A stretch of 64,000 nucleotides of DNA from JADCRZ01 sp037718865 (GTDB lineage Bacteria; Bacteroidota; Bacteroidia; Chitinophagales; Chitinophagaceae): positions 1 to 64,000 of the forward strand of contig JBBJMP010000005.1 in assembly GCA_037718865.1 (NCBI GenBank), in the 5' to 3' direction. Of the stretch, positions 18,096-26,856 are shown in pieces. How positions within the stretch are numbered: the stretch's first letter is position 1; each line of letters opens with the position of its first letter. Under the pieces are notes generated by a model. That model ran no database searches and had not been told where the DNA came from. It saw only the letters and a program-made list of their open reading frames with translations. The translations under genes and the position numbers were made by a program.

Positions 18096-19463
18096 ATGAA
18101 AAAAATGATTCTCATATTTACCGTCTGCATTTCTTTCGCAGGCATCATACCTTTTGTAGGGGAAAAACCGGTATTTATCGAACCCAGCAGGCAGCGCAGT
18201 GGTGATGCCACCAGGGGATATAAATATCTGACTACCGGCGATTATGTGAAAGGAGGGATCCCTTATGATGTATACCTGATGGGGCTTGGTAAGGCAAAAA
18301 GAAATTACCTGCAACGCGACGGGCTAAACGCAAATATCAGTCATGATTATACGCTGGTAAAGGCGCCAAATGGCGAGAACCTCGTGGCACCCAACTGCCT
18401 GCAATGCCACGCCCAGGTATTTGACAGTACGTTGTATGTTGGCATGGGAAACACTTTTATGGATTTTTCTGTTTACAAGAGATTGAACGGTACGGCCCTG
18501 CTCATGGAAAACATGCTCAAAAAAAATGCACCCTCGAAATATGAAGCGGCCAAAACTTTTCTCCAGGTAACCCGGACAATAGGGCCTTTACTGAATACGG
18601 AAGTCCGGGGTGTAAACGCTGCAGACCGGTTGGCCTATGTGCTGGCCGCTCACCGGGACCCGGTTACCTTGCAATGGGTCGACAAACCTCAATGGGAAAT
18701 TCCTGCACAGGTCATTCCTACCGACGTGCCGGCCTGGTGGCTGTTAAAAAAGAAAAACGCCATGTTTCATAATGGCTTTGGAAGAGGTGATTTTGGTAAA
18801 TTTTTGATGATGTCTAACCTGCTTACGGTGAGCGATACCTCCGAATCAAGGGAAGTAGACAGTCATATCAGCGATGTGTTGGCTTATATCTATACTTTAC
18901 AACCGCCGAAATTTCCACTCTCTGTAAATGATGGCCTGGTTAAAGAAGGAGAAAAAATTTTTGTAAAGAACTGCTCGAAATGCCATGGCAAATATGGAGC
19001 GTCGTACGAGTATCCGAATTATCTTATCCCGCAATCCGTTATCAAAACTGATTCTTTACTGTTTAAAAGTAATTACCAGAACCCGGAACTGGTTAACTGG
19101 TTCAATAAAAGCTGGTTTGCCCAGGGTAATCATGCTGCCAGGCTCGAGCCCTTCAACGGTTACATCGCCCCTCCGTTAGATGGGGCATGGGTTACCTCGC
19201 CTTATTTGCATAATGGTTCTGTTCCAACGATTGAGGGGGTGCTGAACAGTAAGGCCCGCCCTAAATACTGGAGCAGGAACTTTGAAAACCCAAAGTACGA
19301 TTATGTGATGCTGGGCTGGCAGCACCAGGCTCATGATCAGCCCGGTGGAACTGCTGTTTACAATACCGACCTACCCGGATATGGAAACTACGGGCATTAC
19401 TTTGGTGATAAGCTGACGGATCAGGAACGTAAGGCCGTTATCGAATATGTAAAGACGCTGTAA
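18096..19463 (+). CDS. Diheme c-type cytochrome
   Basis: A 455-residue exported protein (signal peptide in the first 20 or so residues) with two heme-attachment motifs, CLQCH at 101-105 and CSKCH at 293-297. The second half has the pattern of MauG/di-heme oxidoreductase-like cytochromes, including APPLDGAWVTSPYLHNGSVPT, where the conserved TSPYLHNG sequence precedes the distal part. It probably transfers electrons or oxidises a small substrate in the periplasm; the partner is not visible. The ATG at 18096 starts the signal peptide; upstream frame belongs to the repeat. Convergent with the adenosyltransferase gene, 27 bp away. Confidence 0.8.
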   Translation: MKKMILIFTVCISFAGIIPFVGEKPVFIEPSRQRSGDATRGYKYLTTGDYVKGGIPYDVYLMGLGKAKRNYLQRDGLNANISHDYTLVKAPNGENLVAPNCLQCHAQVFDSTLYVGMGNTFMDFSVYKRLNGTALLMENMLKKNAPSKYEAAKTFLQVTRTIGPLLNTEVRGVNAADRLAYVLAAHRDPVTLQWVDKPQWEIPAQVIPTDVPAWWLLKKKNAMFHNGFGRGDFGKFLMMSNLLTVSDTSESREVDSHISDVLAYIYTLQPPKFPLSVNDGLVKEGEKIFVKNCSKCHGKYGASYEYPNYLIPQSVIKTDSLLFKSNYQNPELVNWFNKSWFAQGNHAARLEPFNGYIAPPLDGAWVTSPYLHNGSVPTIEGVLNSKARPKYWSRNFENPKYDYVMLGWQHQAHDQPGGTAVYNTDLPGYGNYGHYFGDKLTDQERKAVIEYVKTL

Positions 19464-19490
19464 TCAGCAGCTTCACAGCTTCGTTATTCG

Positions 19491-20051
19491 CTATAGCCTG
19501 GGCTTCCAGGCTATTTCTGCTACGTTTAATGAATGGCCGACAAACCTTGCCAGCACAAATAAGTAATCACTCAGCCGATTGAGATATTTTATAATGAGTG
19601 GTTCAACAAAAAGATCGTGCTCTTTCATATTCACGCACAACCTTTCAGTACGCCGGCATACGCAGCGGGCCACATGGGTGGTAGAGACTGCAAAATGGCC
19701 GCCGGGAAGTATAAAAAATTTCATGGAAGGCAGCACTTCGTGCATCTGATCTATTTGTCTTTCCAGGAAACCGATGTCTGACTCTTTCAGGTCCGGGATA
19801 CGCATCTGTGGTTCTTTGTCGGGATCGCAAGCCAGTGAGGAACCGATTGTAAATAACCTGTCCTGGATTTCTCTGAGCACTGTTTTAGAATGTTCATCAG
19901 GCACAAGATCGCTTACCACTCCAATATATGAATTCAGTTCATCTACCGTTCCGTAAGTTTCAATGCGTATATGGCTTTTAGGAACTTTTGTCCCGCCTAT
20001 TAAACTGGTTTTACCCAGGTCTCCGGTCTTTGTATATATTTTTAGTGCCAT
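19491..20051 (-). CDS. Cob(I)alamin adenosyltransferase, PduO type
   Basis: A 186-residue cytoplasmic enzyme transferring the adenosyl group of ATP to cob(I)alamin. The N-terminus KIYTKTGDLGKTSLIGG is the ATP-binding motif of the PduO family; VDELNS, then LPGG and ARCVCRRTER in the C-terminal helix bundle complete it. The ATG at 20051 has GGAGG about 8 bp upstream, one of the few clear ribosome-binding sites here; a TTG 18 bp further up is less likely. It serves coenzyme-B12-dependent enzymes not encoded in the window. No cobalamin riboswitch was seen. Confidence 0.92.
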   Translation of the reverse strand: MALKIYTKTGDLGKTSLIGGTKVPKSHIRIETYGTVDELNSYIGVVSDLVPDEHSKTVLREIQDRLFTIGSSLACDPDKEPQMRIPDLKESDIGFLERQIDQMHEVLPSMKFFILPGGHFAVSTTHVARCVCRRTERLCVNMKEHDLFVEPLIIKYLNRLSDYLFVLARFVGHSLNVAEIAWKPRL

Positions 20052-20164
20052 ATCGGCTGCCTCCGGCAAGATAAGATTTGAGTTAGGATGTTACAACCAT
20101 CAAAACAATCCAGTTCAGGATTAGTTTTGGCAAGCAGAGAATGCGATGATCGATCACGCTGATT

Positions 20165-20875
20165 TCAGGAAAGTGAAACACTTAGATTCTTCTTCCTGTC
20201 ACTTTCTATCATTCCGTCTTTTAACCGGACAATTCGGTGAGCATGGTTTGCAATATCTTCTTCATGGGTAACCAGTACCACTGTGTTACCGCTTGACTGG
20301 ATTGCGCCAAAGATGTCCATGATTTCTACTGAAGTCGTACTATCTAAGTTACCTGTAGGCTCATCAGCCAAAATAATAGAAGGCCGGTTAACCAGGGCCC
20401 TTGCAATGGCTACCCGCTGGCACTGGCCTCCGCTTAGTTCATTGGGCTTGTGGTGACTTCTGTCGGAAAGACCCACTTTATCTAATACATCCCTGGCTAT
20501 TTCGACGCGTTGCTTTTTTGAAATGCCGGCATAAATAAGCGGTAAGGCCACATTCTGTTCAGCCGTTAAACGAGGCAGCAGGTTGAATTGCTGAAATACA
20601 AAGCCGATTTCTTTATTTCTTACCTCAGCAAGGTCATTGTCCTGCATTTTACTGACGTCATGGTTATTTAAAATATAGGTTCCGCCCGTCGGAGAATCGA
20701 GGCACCCCAAAATATTCATCAGTGTACTTTTGCCTGAACCGGAGGGCCCCATCAAGGCCACATATTCGTTTTTATAGATATCCAGGTTTATCCCTTTCAA
20801 TACGGGTACGGCCTGTTTTCCCATAAAATAACTTTTAAGGATGTTTTCAAGGTGGATCATGGGGTTGTTGATCAT
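20165..20875 (-). CDS. ABC transporter ATP-binding protein (LolD/MacB type)
   Basis: A 236-residue ATPase with Walker A GPSGSGKST (43-51), Q-loop in FVFQQFNLLPRLTAEQNV, signature LSGGQCQRVAIARAL, Walker B IILADEPTGNLD and the switch His in VTHEED. The features place it among MacB/LolD/FtsE-type ATPases that power extrusion or lipoprotein-release machines (type VII ABC). No permease gene is next to it, so its partner must be elsewhere. It starts 2 bp after the gatC stop and is probably co-transcribed with it. Confidence 0.92.
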   Translation of the reverse strand: MINNPMIHLENILKSYFMGKQAVPVLKGINLDIYKNEYVALMGPSGSGKSTLMNILGCLDSPTGGTYILNNHDVSKMQDNDLAEVRNKEIGFVFQQFNLLPRLTAEQNVALPLIYAGISKKQRVEIARDVLDKVGLSDRSHHKPNELSGGQCQRVAIARALVNRPSIILADEPTGNLDSTTSVEIMDIFGAIQSSGNTVVLVTHEEDIANHAHRIVRLKDGMIESDRKKNLSVSLS

Positions 20876-20877
20876 AA

Positions 20878-21192
20878 TTAATCTTTTATGCGGGTAGTTG
20901 AAGGGTTATGAATCACTTTGGGAACCTTAAAATAATCGGAATCTGCATTTGGTGCATTTTGCAATGCTTCTTCTTTTGGCATGGAACCTCCTACCTTGTC
21001 TTCCCGGTAAACATCAATGGCTTCTGTCATGTGTAGCAAGGGCTCTACGTTGCTGGTATCTATCTCGTTCAGTTTTTCAACGAAACTGATCATTTGCTGA
21101 AGGTCTTTTGTAATTTCCTGCTTTTCATGCTCGTTAAACGTTAACCTGCTTAAATGGGCGAGGTCTGTTACCAGTGCATCAGTTACTTTCAT
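20878..21192 (-). CDS. gatC: Asp-tRNA(Asn)/Glu-tRNA(Gln) amidotransferase subunit C
   Basis: A 104-residue protein matching GatC: VTDALVTDLAHLSRLTFNEHE at the start, the central ISFVEKLNEIDTSNVEPL motif and YREDKVG..MPKEEALQNAP..SDYFKVPKVI at the end. It stabilises GatA in the complex that makes Gln-tRNA(Gln) and Asn-tRNA(Asn) by transamidation. The ATG at 21192 is preferred to one frame-open codon 21 bp upstream. It heads a two-gene unit with the ABC ATPase and is divergent from trpS. Confidence 0.9.
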   Translation of the reverse strand: MKVTDALVTDLAHLSRLTFNEHEKQEITKDLQQMISFVEKLNEIDTSNVEPLLHMTEAIDVYREDKVGGSMPKEEALQNAPNADSDYFKVPKVIHNPSTTRIKD

Positions 21193-21240
21193 ATCAACAG
21201 TATAATTCAACAAAAATAACGGATTAGCGGCGAACCCCAG

Positions 21241-21274
21241 AACTTTGCACTCCGAACTTTGAACTCCGAACTCT
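21241..21274 (+). repeat. 14-bp tandem words upstream of trpS
   Basis: AACTTTGCACTCCG (21241-21254) and AACTTTGAACTCCG (21255-21268) are tandem copies with one change, followed by a partial third copy AACTC. They end 21 bp before the trpS start codon. Like the GCACAT words, they sit just 5' of a gene. Confidence 0.5.
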
Positions 21275-21294
21275 TCTTATCTTCACCGCTCCTT

Positions 21295-22299
21295 ATGCAA
21301 AGCAACAAACAAATCGTAATGAGTGGTATCAGGCCCACAGGATATTTACACCTCGGAAATTATTTCGGGGCCGTGCAGAATTATGTACGCATGCAGCAGG
21401 AATACGAATGTTTTTTTATGATAGCCGACCTGCATTTTTTAACCACCAACACTGACACATCCACGCTAAAAACGAATGTTCATCGCGTATTGGCGGAATA
21501 TATTGCCTGCGGACTAGACCCTGACAAATCAGTCATATATTGTCAAAGCCATGTCTATGAAACCGCTGAACTCTACCTTTATCTTAACATGCTGGCTTAT
21601 GTAGGCGAACTGGAAAAAACAACTACGTTTAAAGACAAAGTTCGTTTGCAGCCACAAAATGTAAATGCCGGCTTATTAACTTACCCTGTATTACAGGCCG
21701 CCGATATCATTTTGCACAGGGCATCGCTGGTTCCCGTAGGTAAAGACCAGGAACAACACCTGGAAATGGTTAGGACTTTTGCCAACAGGTTCAACCATCG
21801 GTATGGTGAAGTGTTTCCCGAACCCCTGGCCTTTAATTACGGTTCGGAATTAATAAAGATACTCAGCCTGGACGGGGCAGGAAAAATGAGCAAAAGCGAG
21901 AATCAGTATGCCACCGTTTATCTTTCTGATGATGATGAACTCATCCGGAAAAAAGTGATGAAGGCCAAAACAGATAGTGGCCCCACCACACCCCAGTCTG
22001 CAAAACCCGATTACATTGAAAATATTTTCCTATTGATGAGGCTGGTAAGTGCCCCCGGAGTGGTTCAGCAGTTTGAAGATGCGTATGACCATTGCACGAT
22101 CAGGTACGGAGATATGAAAAAACAACTTGCAGAAGATATGGTTACATTCATATCACCGATAAGGGAAAAAGCCATTTCGATACTTACTAATGCGGAGTAT
22201 TTGCAGGAGGTCATGGAAAAAGGAGCAAGCAAAGCCAGAGGAAGCGCAGAAGCAACCATAACAATGGTTAGACGCGCCATAGGTTTACAGTACCATTGA
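21295..22299 (+). CDS. trpS: Tryptophan--tRNA ligase
   Basis: A 334-residue class I aminoacyl-tRNA synthetase that charges tRNA(Trp). The N-terminus has SGIRPTGYLHLGNYFGA (HIGH equivalent HLGN at 19-22), followed by DLHFLTT and the KMSKS motif in GAGKMSKSEN. Length is normal for bacterial TrpRS. ATG 21295 is chosen; an upstream TTG in frame lies inside the 14-bp repeats. A TATCTTCA -7-like sequence lies just upstream. Confidence 0.97.
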   Translation: MQSNKQIVMSGIRPTGYLHLGNYFGAVQNYVRMQQEYECFFMIADLHFLTTNTDTSTLKTNVHRVLAEYIACGLDPDKSVIYCQSHVYETAELYLYLNMLAYVGELEKTTTFKDKVRLQPQNVNAGLLTYPVLQAADIILHRASLVPVGKDQEQHLEMVRTFANRFNHRYGEVFPEPLAFNYGSELIKILSLDGAGKMSKSENQYATVYLSDDDELIRKKVMKAKTDSGPTTPQSAKPDYIENIFLLMRLVSAPGVVQQFEDAYDHCTIRYGDMKKQLAEDMVTFISPIREKAISILTNAEYLQEVMEKGASKARGSAEATITMVRRAIGLQYH

Positions 22300-22383
22300 A
22301 TTGTTGCAGCTGTCAGGCATTACTCCCTGGTTTAGTACGCATATAATTAAATTTTCCCCGTTAGTATCTTTAGATTTATTATT

Positions 22384-23019
22384 ATGGCCAAGAGTAAAAA
22401 AGTAAAACACATCGCAGTTGCTGGTAATATCGGTGCAGGCAAAACGACGTTGACAGAAATGCTTAGTAAGCATTATAAATGGATACCGCAATTCGAAGAT
22501 GTTGATCATAATCCTTACCTGTATGACTTCTACGAAGACATGCCCCGGTGGAGCTTTAACCTGCAGATCTTCTTTTTAAACAACCGCCTAAATCAATTGC
22601 TGGACATCCATAAGGGTACAGAAACGGTTATACAAGACAGGACGATCTACGAAGATGCGCACATCTTTGCACCCAATCTGCACGAAATGGGGCTGATGAG
22701 CCAACGTGATTTTTCCAATTACTTCCAGTTCTTCGAGACCTTAAATAAAATGGTTCAGCCTCCCGACCTGCTTATTTACCTGAAGGCATCTGTGCCGACG
22801 CTGGTAGCCCAGATCCAGAAAAGGGGAAGGGAATATGAAGAAAACATCCGCCTCGACTATCTTAAAAGACTGAACGAATATTATAATAAGTGGACCGAAA
22901 GCTACAAAGAGGGCCCGCTGCTGATCATTGATGTAGATAAGAATAAGTTTGGAGAAGATGAGGAGCACCTGGGCGAAATCATTAATAAGATTGATTCCCA
23001 ACTATATGGGTTGTTCTGA
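22384..23019 (+). CDS. Deoxynucleoside kinase
   Basis: A 211-residue kinase of the deoxyadenosine/deoxyguanosine kinase family, which phosphorylates deoxynucleosides for salvage. P-loop GNIGAGKT at 14-21; FEDVDHNPYLYDFYED and WSFNLQIFFLNNR form the substrate pocket; the catalytic-type motif DRTIYEDAHIFA and the lid RGREYEENIR follow. Base specificity cannot be assigned. Monocistronic or coupled with trpS, 84 bp upstream; a TATCTTTA -7-like element is at 22365-22372. Confidence 0.9.
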   Translation: MAKSKKVKHIAVAGNIGAGKTTLTEMLSKHYKWIPQFEDVDHNPYLYDFYEDMPRWSFNLQIFFLNNRLNQLLDIHKGTETVIQDRTIYEDAHIFAPNLHEMGLMSQRDFSNYFQFFETLNKMVQPPDLLIYLKASVPTLVAQIQKRGREYEENIRLDYLKRLNEYYNKWTESYKEGPLLIIDVDKNKFGEDEEHLGEIINKIDSQLYGLF

Positions 23020-23089
23020 AGAGCTCCCTCCTTTTAGGCTATCGTAGGACACATCTATTAAATACGTATAAGATGATGTCTAAATTATT

Positions 23090-23293
23090 TCCTGCCAGTG
23101 TACTTATTACCCCAGCTAGGAGTAAAACGTTTGTAGAAATGAGATCATCTTTAAAATTGCCCCAGCGGGGCTACCCTTAGGTCATGCTAAGCAAAAATTA
23201 TTTATTATTACTTGTTGAAAAGGGTAGCCCCCATCCGGGGGCAAAAATAATGCATGCTCAATGCGCTACAAACGGGTTGCCCCGAGCCGGGGC
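23090..23293. repeat. Fold-back intergenic repeat, copy 2 (CTACAAAC/GTTTGTAG family)
   Basis: The most complete copy. It holds GTTTGTAG at 23129-23136 and its inverse CTACAAAC at 23266-23273, separated by hairpin-forming GCCCCAGCGGGGC and GTAGCCCCC/CCGGGGGC blocks. 23195-23293 aligns with 21-124, and 23090-23160 aligns with 44834-44900, so this copy links the other two. It occupies most of the 412-bp gap between the kinase gene and the DUF922 gene (23020-23431); I see no gene in the rest. Confidence 0.65.
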
Positions 23294-23431
23294 ATAATGC
23301 TTTTAAATTTTTTTCAAGATGTGTACTAACTATAGCCTTTCCAGGAGGGCAGGTATTGCGCATCAAAACCGGGGTGGTTATGCACACCTCATACCTAACC
23401 ACTAACACCTAAGTAAAACTGCACATCATTC

Positions 23432-23965
23432 CTACCTGTAATTACTAAATCCTTTCAAGCCCTCGAGGTAACTATCTATCTTAACAATCCAGCTTTTTTG
23501 CTCGGGAAATTTACGAGAGTAATCTGTTTCCTGATCATACTGCATTTGCATTCTCGTCAACTCCTGCATGACATGCTGATAAATGCTGTTTACATCCCGG
23601 CTGACCTGGCTTTTATTAACCTTGTAAGCCCTTAACTCCTTATTTAATTTACGTGCATGGATTTCGGCGATATCGAAATGCCCCTGCTCATGCGAAAGGA
23701 TATGATCGTTCTTGACGCGCCCCCACGAACTTTGTTTGTCGAATTGACAGCTGATATGAAAATCCAATGTTTTTCCGTTAGTACTAAACCGCATCAGAAT
23801 GCTGCTGCTGGTTAAAGCTGCATTGGTGGCACCCTGGGGAGGAACTGCCTGAAAATCGATCCAGCTAAGCCTTTGCATTGCATTCCATTGAATATAGTCA
23901 TAGGTGCGGGAAGGAAGATGAAACGATGAACACAATAAAGCTGCTATAAAAAATCGTAGTATCAT
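23432..23965 (-). CDS. DUF922 domain protein, putative secreted zinc protease
   Basis: A 177-residue protein with a short signal peptide and a DUF922 domain (about 28-170). The motif LSHEQGHFDIAEIHARKLN is a variant HExxH zinc site with a downstream helix, as in the predicted metalloproteases of this family. WNAMQRLSWIDFQA at the start and IYQHVMQELTRMQMQYDQETDYS near the end are typical. It probably acts in the periplasm; substrate unknown. Stands alone. Confidence 0.8.
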   Translation of the reverse strand: MILRFFIAALLCSSFHLPSRTYDYIQWNAMQRLSWIDFQAVPPQGATNAALTSSSILMRFSTNGKTLDFHISCQFDKQSSWGRVKNDHILSHEQGHFDIAEIHARKLNKELRAYKVNKSQVSRDVNSIYQHVMQELTRMQMQYDQETDYSRKFPEQKSWIVKIDSYLEGLKGFSNYR

Positions 23966-24331
23966 AATAAATGGATAATAACGTACTTCAGGCAGCCGGG
24001 AGTTTACTAAAAATCTTAAAATTTTTATAAAAGGTTAACTTATCTTCAGGAGCAGCCGGGGTTTCCCGTTAACCGGAATTGACAAGTATCCAATACCGAA
24101 ACAGCGTACAAATTTATAAAAAAAAGCTCCTTCCTAATATAGTTTTCTAAGTTTTAAACGATTCCTGGTTTCCGATCAGAACTTTCATGTACGATATGAA
24201 TTTTTAATATATATAATTATTCGGTTACCATTTAAATATCTTGTATTTTTCCACAATACACTCCGGCCAGGAGATGGCTGCGCCAGAAGCCTTCAGCATT
24301 TAAACATACAGGTAAAAGAAAACAACATGTT
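23966..24331. other. Intergenic region without a recognisable gene
   Basis: AT-rich 366 bp between divergent genes. It contains a short direct repeat GCAGCCGGG (about 23993 and 24051) and a run of A/T-rich sequence. No open frame with coding character, no RNA gene and no convincing TAnnTTTG promoter were found. Confidence 0.4.
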
Positions 24332-25621
24332 ATGAAATACCAACCCCTTAACTCGGAAATTTTTACACAGAATCGAAAGCGGTTCACGAAGGAAATGGAA
24401 AAGAATTCAATTGCCGTTTTTAATAGTAATGATGAACTGCCCACGAACGGAGATCAACTGTATCCATTTAAACAAAATGCGGACCTTTACTGGCTCACGG
24501 GAATTACACAGGAAGATACCATGTTGATACTGTATCCGGACAGCCCTGATCCAAAATACCGAGAAGTATTGGTATTGGTCAGGCCCAACGAACTAAAAGA
24601 GAAATGGGACGGGCTTAGGTTAAGGTCTTATGAAGCAGAAGCGCTTTCCGGTGTCAAAAAAATTATCTGGTTAGATGCCCTGGATGGAATGTTGCAGCCC
24701 CTGATACATCAGGCAGATATTATTTACCTGAATACCAACGAAAACGACCGGAAGTCTAACCGTGTGCCTGTAAGAGACTACCGCTATGCAGATAGCATGA
24801 AAAGGCGTTTTCCGTTACATCAGTACAGGCGTAGTGCAAAAGTAATGAGGGAACTCAGGGCTATTAAATCCGGGCTTGAGGTGGAAGTGATTCAAAAAGC
24901 GGTTGATATCACTGAAAAAGCTTTTCGCCGGTTATTGACAATTATTCGTCCCGGTGTTTTTGAATATGAAATTGAAGCCGAGATTTTCCATGAATTTTTA
25001 CGTAACCGGTCTGCAGGCCCTGCGTATTCCAGTATTATTGCGAGCGGAGACCGTGCCAGGATCTTACACTATGTCAGCAATAGCCAGCAATGCAGGGACG
25101 GTGAAATGCTGTTAATGGATTTTGGCGCCGAATACGGTGGATATTGTGCTGACCTTACCCGGACCGTTCCTGTCAACGGCAAATTTACCGAACGCCAGAA
25201 ACAGGTATATAATGCCTGCCTGCACCTGCACAATTATGCAAAGAGCATTTTAAAACCCGGAATAAGCATTACGGATTATACTGAAAAAGTAGGATATGAG
25301 GCCACAAAAATTTTTGTTACAATAGGGCTGCTCAGGGAAACCGACATTAAAAATGAAGATCCTGACAACAGGGCTTATCGTAAATACCTGTATCACGGTA
25401 TTTCACATCATCTGGGTATTGATGTGCATGACCTGGGAACACGCACCGAACCCGTCCGGGCCGGCATGCTGCTCACTATTGAACCGGGTATTTACATAGA
25501 AGAAGAAAAGATGGGCGTGCGACTCGAAAATAATGTATGGATAACCGAAGATGGCAACGAGGATCTTTTTAAAAATATTCCTATAGAAGCGGAAGATATT
25601 GAGCGGCTGATGAGGAGATAG
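24332..25621 (+). CDS. pepP: Xaa-Pro aminopeptidase (M24B)
   Basis: A 429-residue aminopeptidase P. The N-terminal creatinase-like domain (about 1-165) includes DLYWLTGITQED; the pita-bread catalytic domain carries the dinuclear metal ligands in MDFGAEYGGYCADLTRT (two Asp), HGISHHLGIDVHD (His), IEPGIYIEEE (Glu) and VRLENNVWI (Glu). It removes N-terminal residues preceding proline in the cytoplasm. It is followed by a GCACAT repeat and pssA. Confidence 0.94.
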   Translation: MKYQPLNSEIFTQNRKRFTKEMEKNSIAVFNSNDELPTNGDQLYPFKQNADLYWLTGITQEDTMLILYPDSPDPKYREVLVLVRPNELKEKWDGLRLRSYEAEALSGVKKIIWLDALDGMLQPLIHQADIIYLNTNENDRKSNRVPVRDYRYADSMKRRFPLHQYRRSAKVMRELRAIKSGLEVEVIQKAVDITEKAFRRLLTIIRPGVFEYEIEAEIFHEFLRNRSAGPAYSSIIASGDRARILHYVSNSQQCRDGEMLLMDFGAEYGGYCADLTRTVPVNGKFTERQKQVYNACLHLHNYAKSILKPGISITDYTEKVGYEATKIFVTIGLLRETDIKNEDPDNRAYRKYLYHGISHHLGIDVHDLGTRTEPVRAGMLLTIEPGIYIEEEKMGVRLENNVWITEDGNEDLFKNIPIEAEDIERLMRR

Positions 25622-25623
25622 GA

Positions 25624-25735
25624 AAGATGTGCAAATGCGCAGATGTGCAAGTGTGAGGAGCGGCCGGAATTCTGATAGAAGCCGGGACAGTACCGTTTTA
25701 TTTTTGCCACTGCATTACATTTGCACATTTGCATT
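25624..25735. repeat. GCACAT inverted repeat upstream of pssA
   Basis: Left arm words GATGTGCAAATGCGCAGATG (from 25626) and right arm ACATTTGCACATTTGCAT (to about 25734) are inverted with about 60 bp between. The element fills the whole pepP-pssA gap and its right end touches the pssA start region. Confidence 0.55.
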
Positions 25736-25744
25736 ATGATTTCC

Positions 25745-26515
25745 ATGAAACAAATCCCAAATATCTTTACTTTACTAAACCTTTTTTTTGGTTGCATAGC
25801 CATAGTTTTCGCACTGCAAACTGAAGCGATCAATATCTATGAAGGTGATAACCTGGTAACCAGCTTCAATATTCCGGAAAAGCTCAATTATGCCGCCATC
25901 TGCATTTGTATTGCGGCTGTAATCGATTTTTTAGACGGTTTTATTGCCCGTTTATTTCATGCTGCCAGCAACCTCGGAAAGCAATTAGACTCGTTAAGCG
26001 ATGTAGTAAGTTTCGGTGTGGCGCCCGCTGTTATTTTATACCAGTTCCTGAGATTCAGTTTTATGCGGGAGGAGAATGCACTGGAGGTAAACAGCGCCTG
26101 GATGCTCCCGGCATTTGTGTTTGCCTGCTCAGGAGCCTTCCGGCTGGCAAGATTCAACATCGACAATTCTCAGGAATATGGATTCAAGGGGGTTCCTATT
26201 CCCGCGGCAGGACTATTGGTGGCCTCACTGCCGCTGATTGCCCATTATAATTATTTTAATGGAGCCATAAACGATTTGCTTTTAAATAAATGGTTTTTAT
26301 ATGGTTTGATCTTCGTGCTCAGCTATCTCATGACCAGTAGCCTACCCCTCATGGCCCTCAAGTTTAAAAGCCGGAGGGTGAAAGATAATCTGCCGAAATT
26401 GACCTTGCTCGTCATTGCCCTGATAGCCGCATTGTTGTTGAAATGGCTGGCAGTTCCCGTAGTATTCATCTGTTATATATTTCTATCTTTGATCTTTAAA
26501 TCCAAACGCTTATGA
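25745..26515 (+). CDS. pssA: CDP-diacylglycerol--serine O-phosphatidyltransferase
   Basis: A 256-residue integral membrane enzyme making phosphatidylserine, the precursor of phosphatidylethanolamine. The CDP-alcohol phosphotransferase motif D-x2-DG-x2-AR-x8-G-x3-D-x3-D is intact in DFLDGFIARLFH..NLGKQLDSLSD. About eight membrane helices. The start MKQIPNIFTLLNLF (25745) fits the family; an ATG at 25736 is also possible. Overlaps purS by 4 bp (ATGA). Confidence 0.92.
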   Translation: MKQIPNIFTLLNLFFGCIAIVFALQTEAINIYEGDNLVTSFNIPEKLNYAAICICIAAVIDFLDGFIARLFHAASNLGKQLDSLSDVVSFGVAPAVILYQFLRFSFMREENALEVNSAWMLPAFVFACSGAFRLARFNIDNSQEYGFKGVPIPAAGLLVASLPLIAHYNYFNGAINDLLLNKWFLYGLIFVLSYLMTSSLPLMALKFKSRRVKDNLPKLTLLVIALIAALLLKWLAVPVVFICYIFLSLIFKSKRL

Positions 26516-26760
26516 CTTATTTAGTGCAGGTGAAGGTGATGCCTTTAAAAGAATTGCTGGATCCCCAGGGCAAAGCGGTGATGGGCGGACTTGGAAACCT
26601 TGGCCTGAGGGGCATTAATGATGTTCGTATAGGAAAGAATATTACATTGGAGGTAGAAGCCCCGTCTGCAGACGAGGCAAGGCAGATTGCCGAAGAAGCG
26701 TCGAAAAAATTACTGGCCAACCCGGTGATGGAATACTTTGAAGTCAATGTGCAAATTTGA
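26512..26760 (+). CDS. purS: Phosphoribosylformylglycinamidine synthase subunit PurS
   Basis: An 82-residue protein matching PurS, the small subunit that bridges PurL and PurQ in the fourth step of purine synthesis. VMPLKELLDPQGKAV, LGLRGINDVRIGKNI and KKLLANPVMEYFEV are typical. Its start overlaps the pssA stop (ATGA), so they are translationally coupled. purL and purQ are not in the window. Confidence 0.9.
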   Translation: MTYLVQVKVMPLKELLDPQGKAVMGGLGNLGLRGINDVRIGKNITLEVEAPSADEARQIAEEASKKLLANPVMEYFEVNVQI

Positions 26761-26850
26761 AGATGTGCCAATGTGCAAATAAGTATACCCAGATATCAGT
26801 TAATTCGCATTAAAAATCCGCAAAATTCGCACATCCGCACATTTGCACAT
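26748..26850. repeat. GCACAT inverted repeat upstream of rsmI
   Basis: Words ATGTGCAAAT, GATGTGCC and ATGTGCAAATA (26748-26781) face CGCACATCCGCACATTTGCACATT (about 26829-26851, written in part) across about 45 bp. The left arm overlaps the last codons of purS and the right arm ends 6 bp before the rsmI start. Confidence 0.55.
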
Positions 26851-26856
26851 TTTCCC

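Noticed and set aside
19493..19514. Perfect 9-bp hairpin ATAGCCTGG/CCAGGCTAT at the end of the adenosyltransferase gene
   Set aside because: It lies inside the last codons and lacks a T tract, so I do not call it a terminator; it could slow transcription between the convergent genes.
19491..20164. Cobalamin riboswitch near the adenosyltransferase
   Set aside because: The upstream gap is about 110 bp and shows no B12-box-like sequence.
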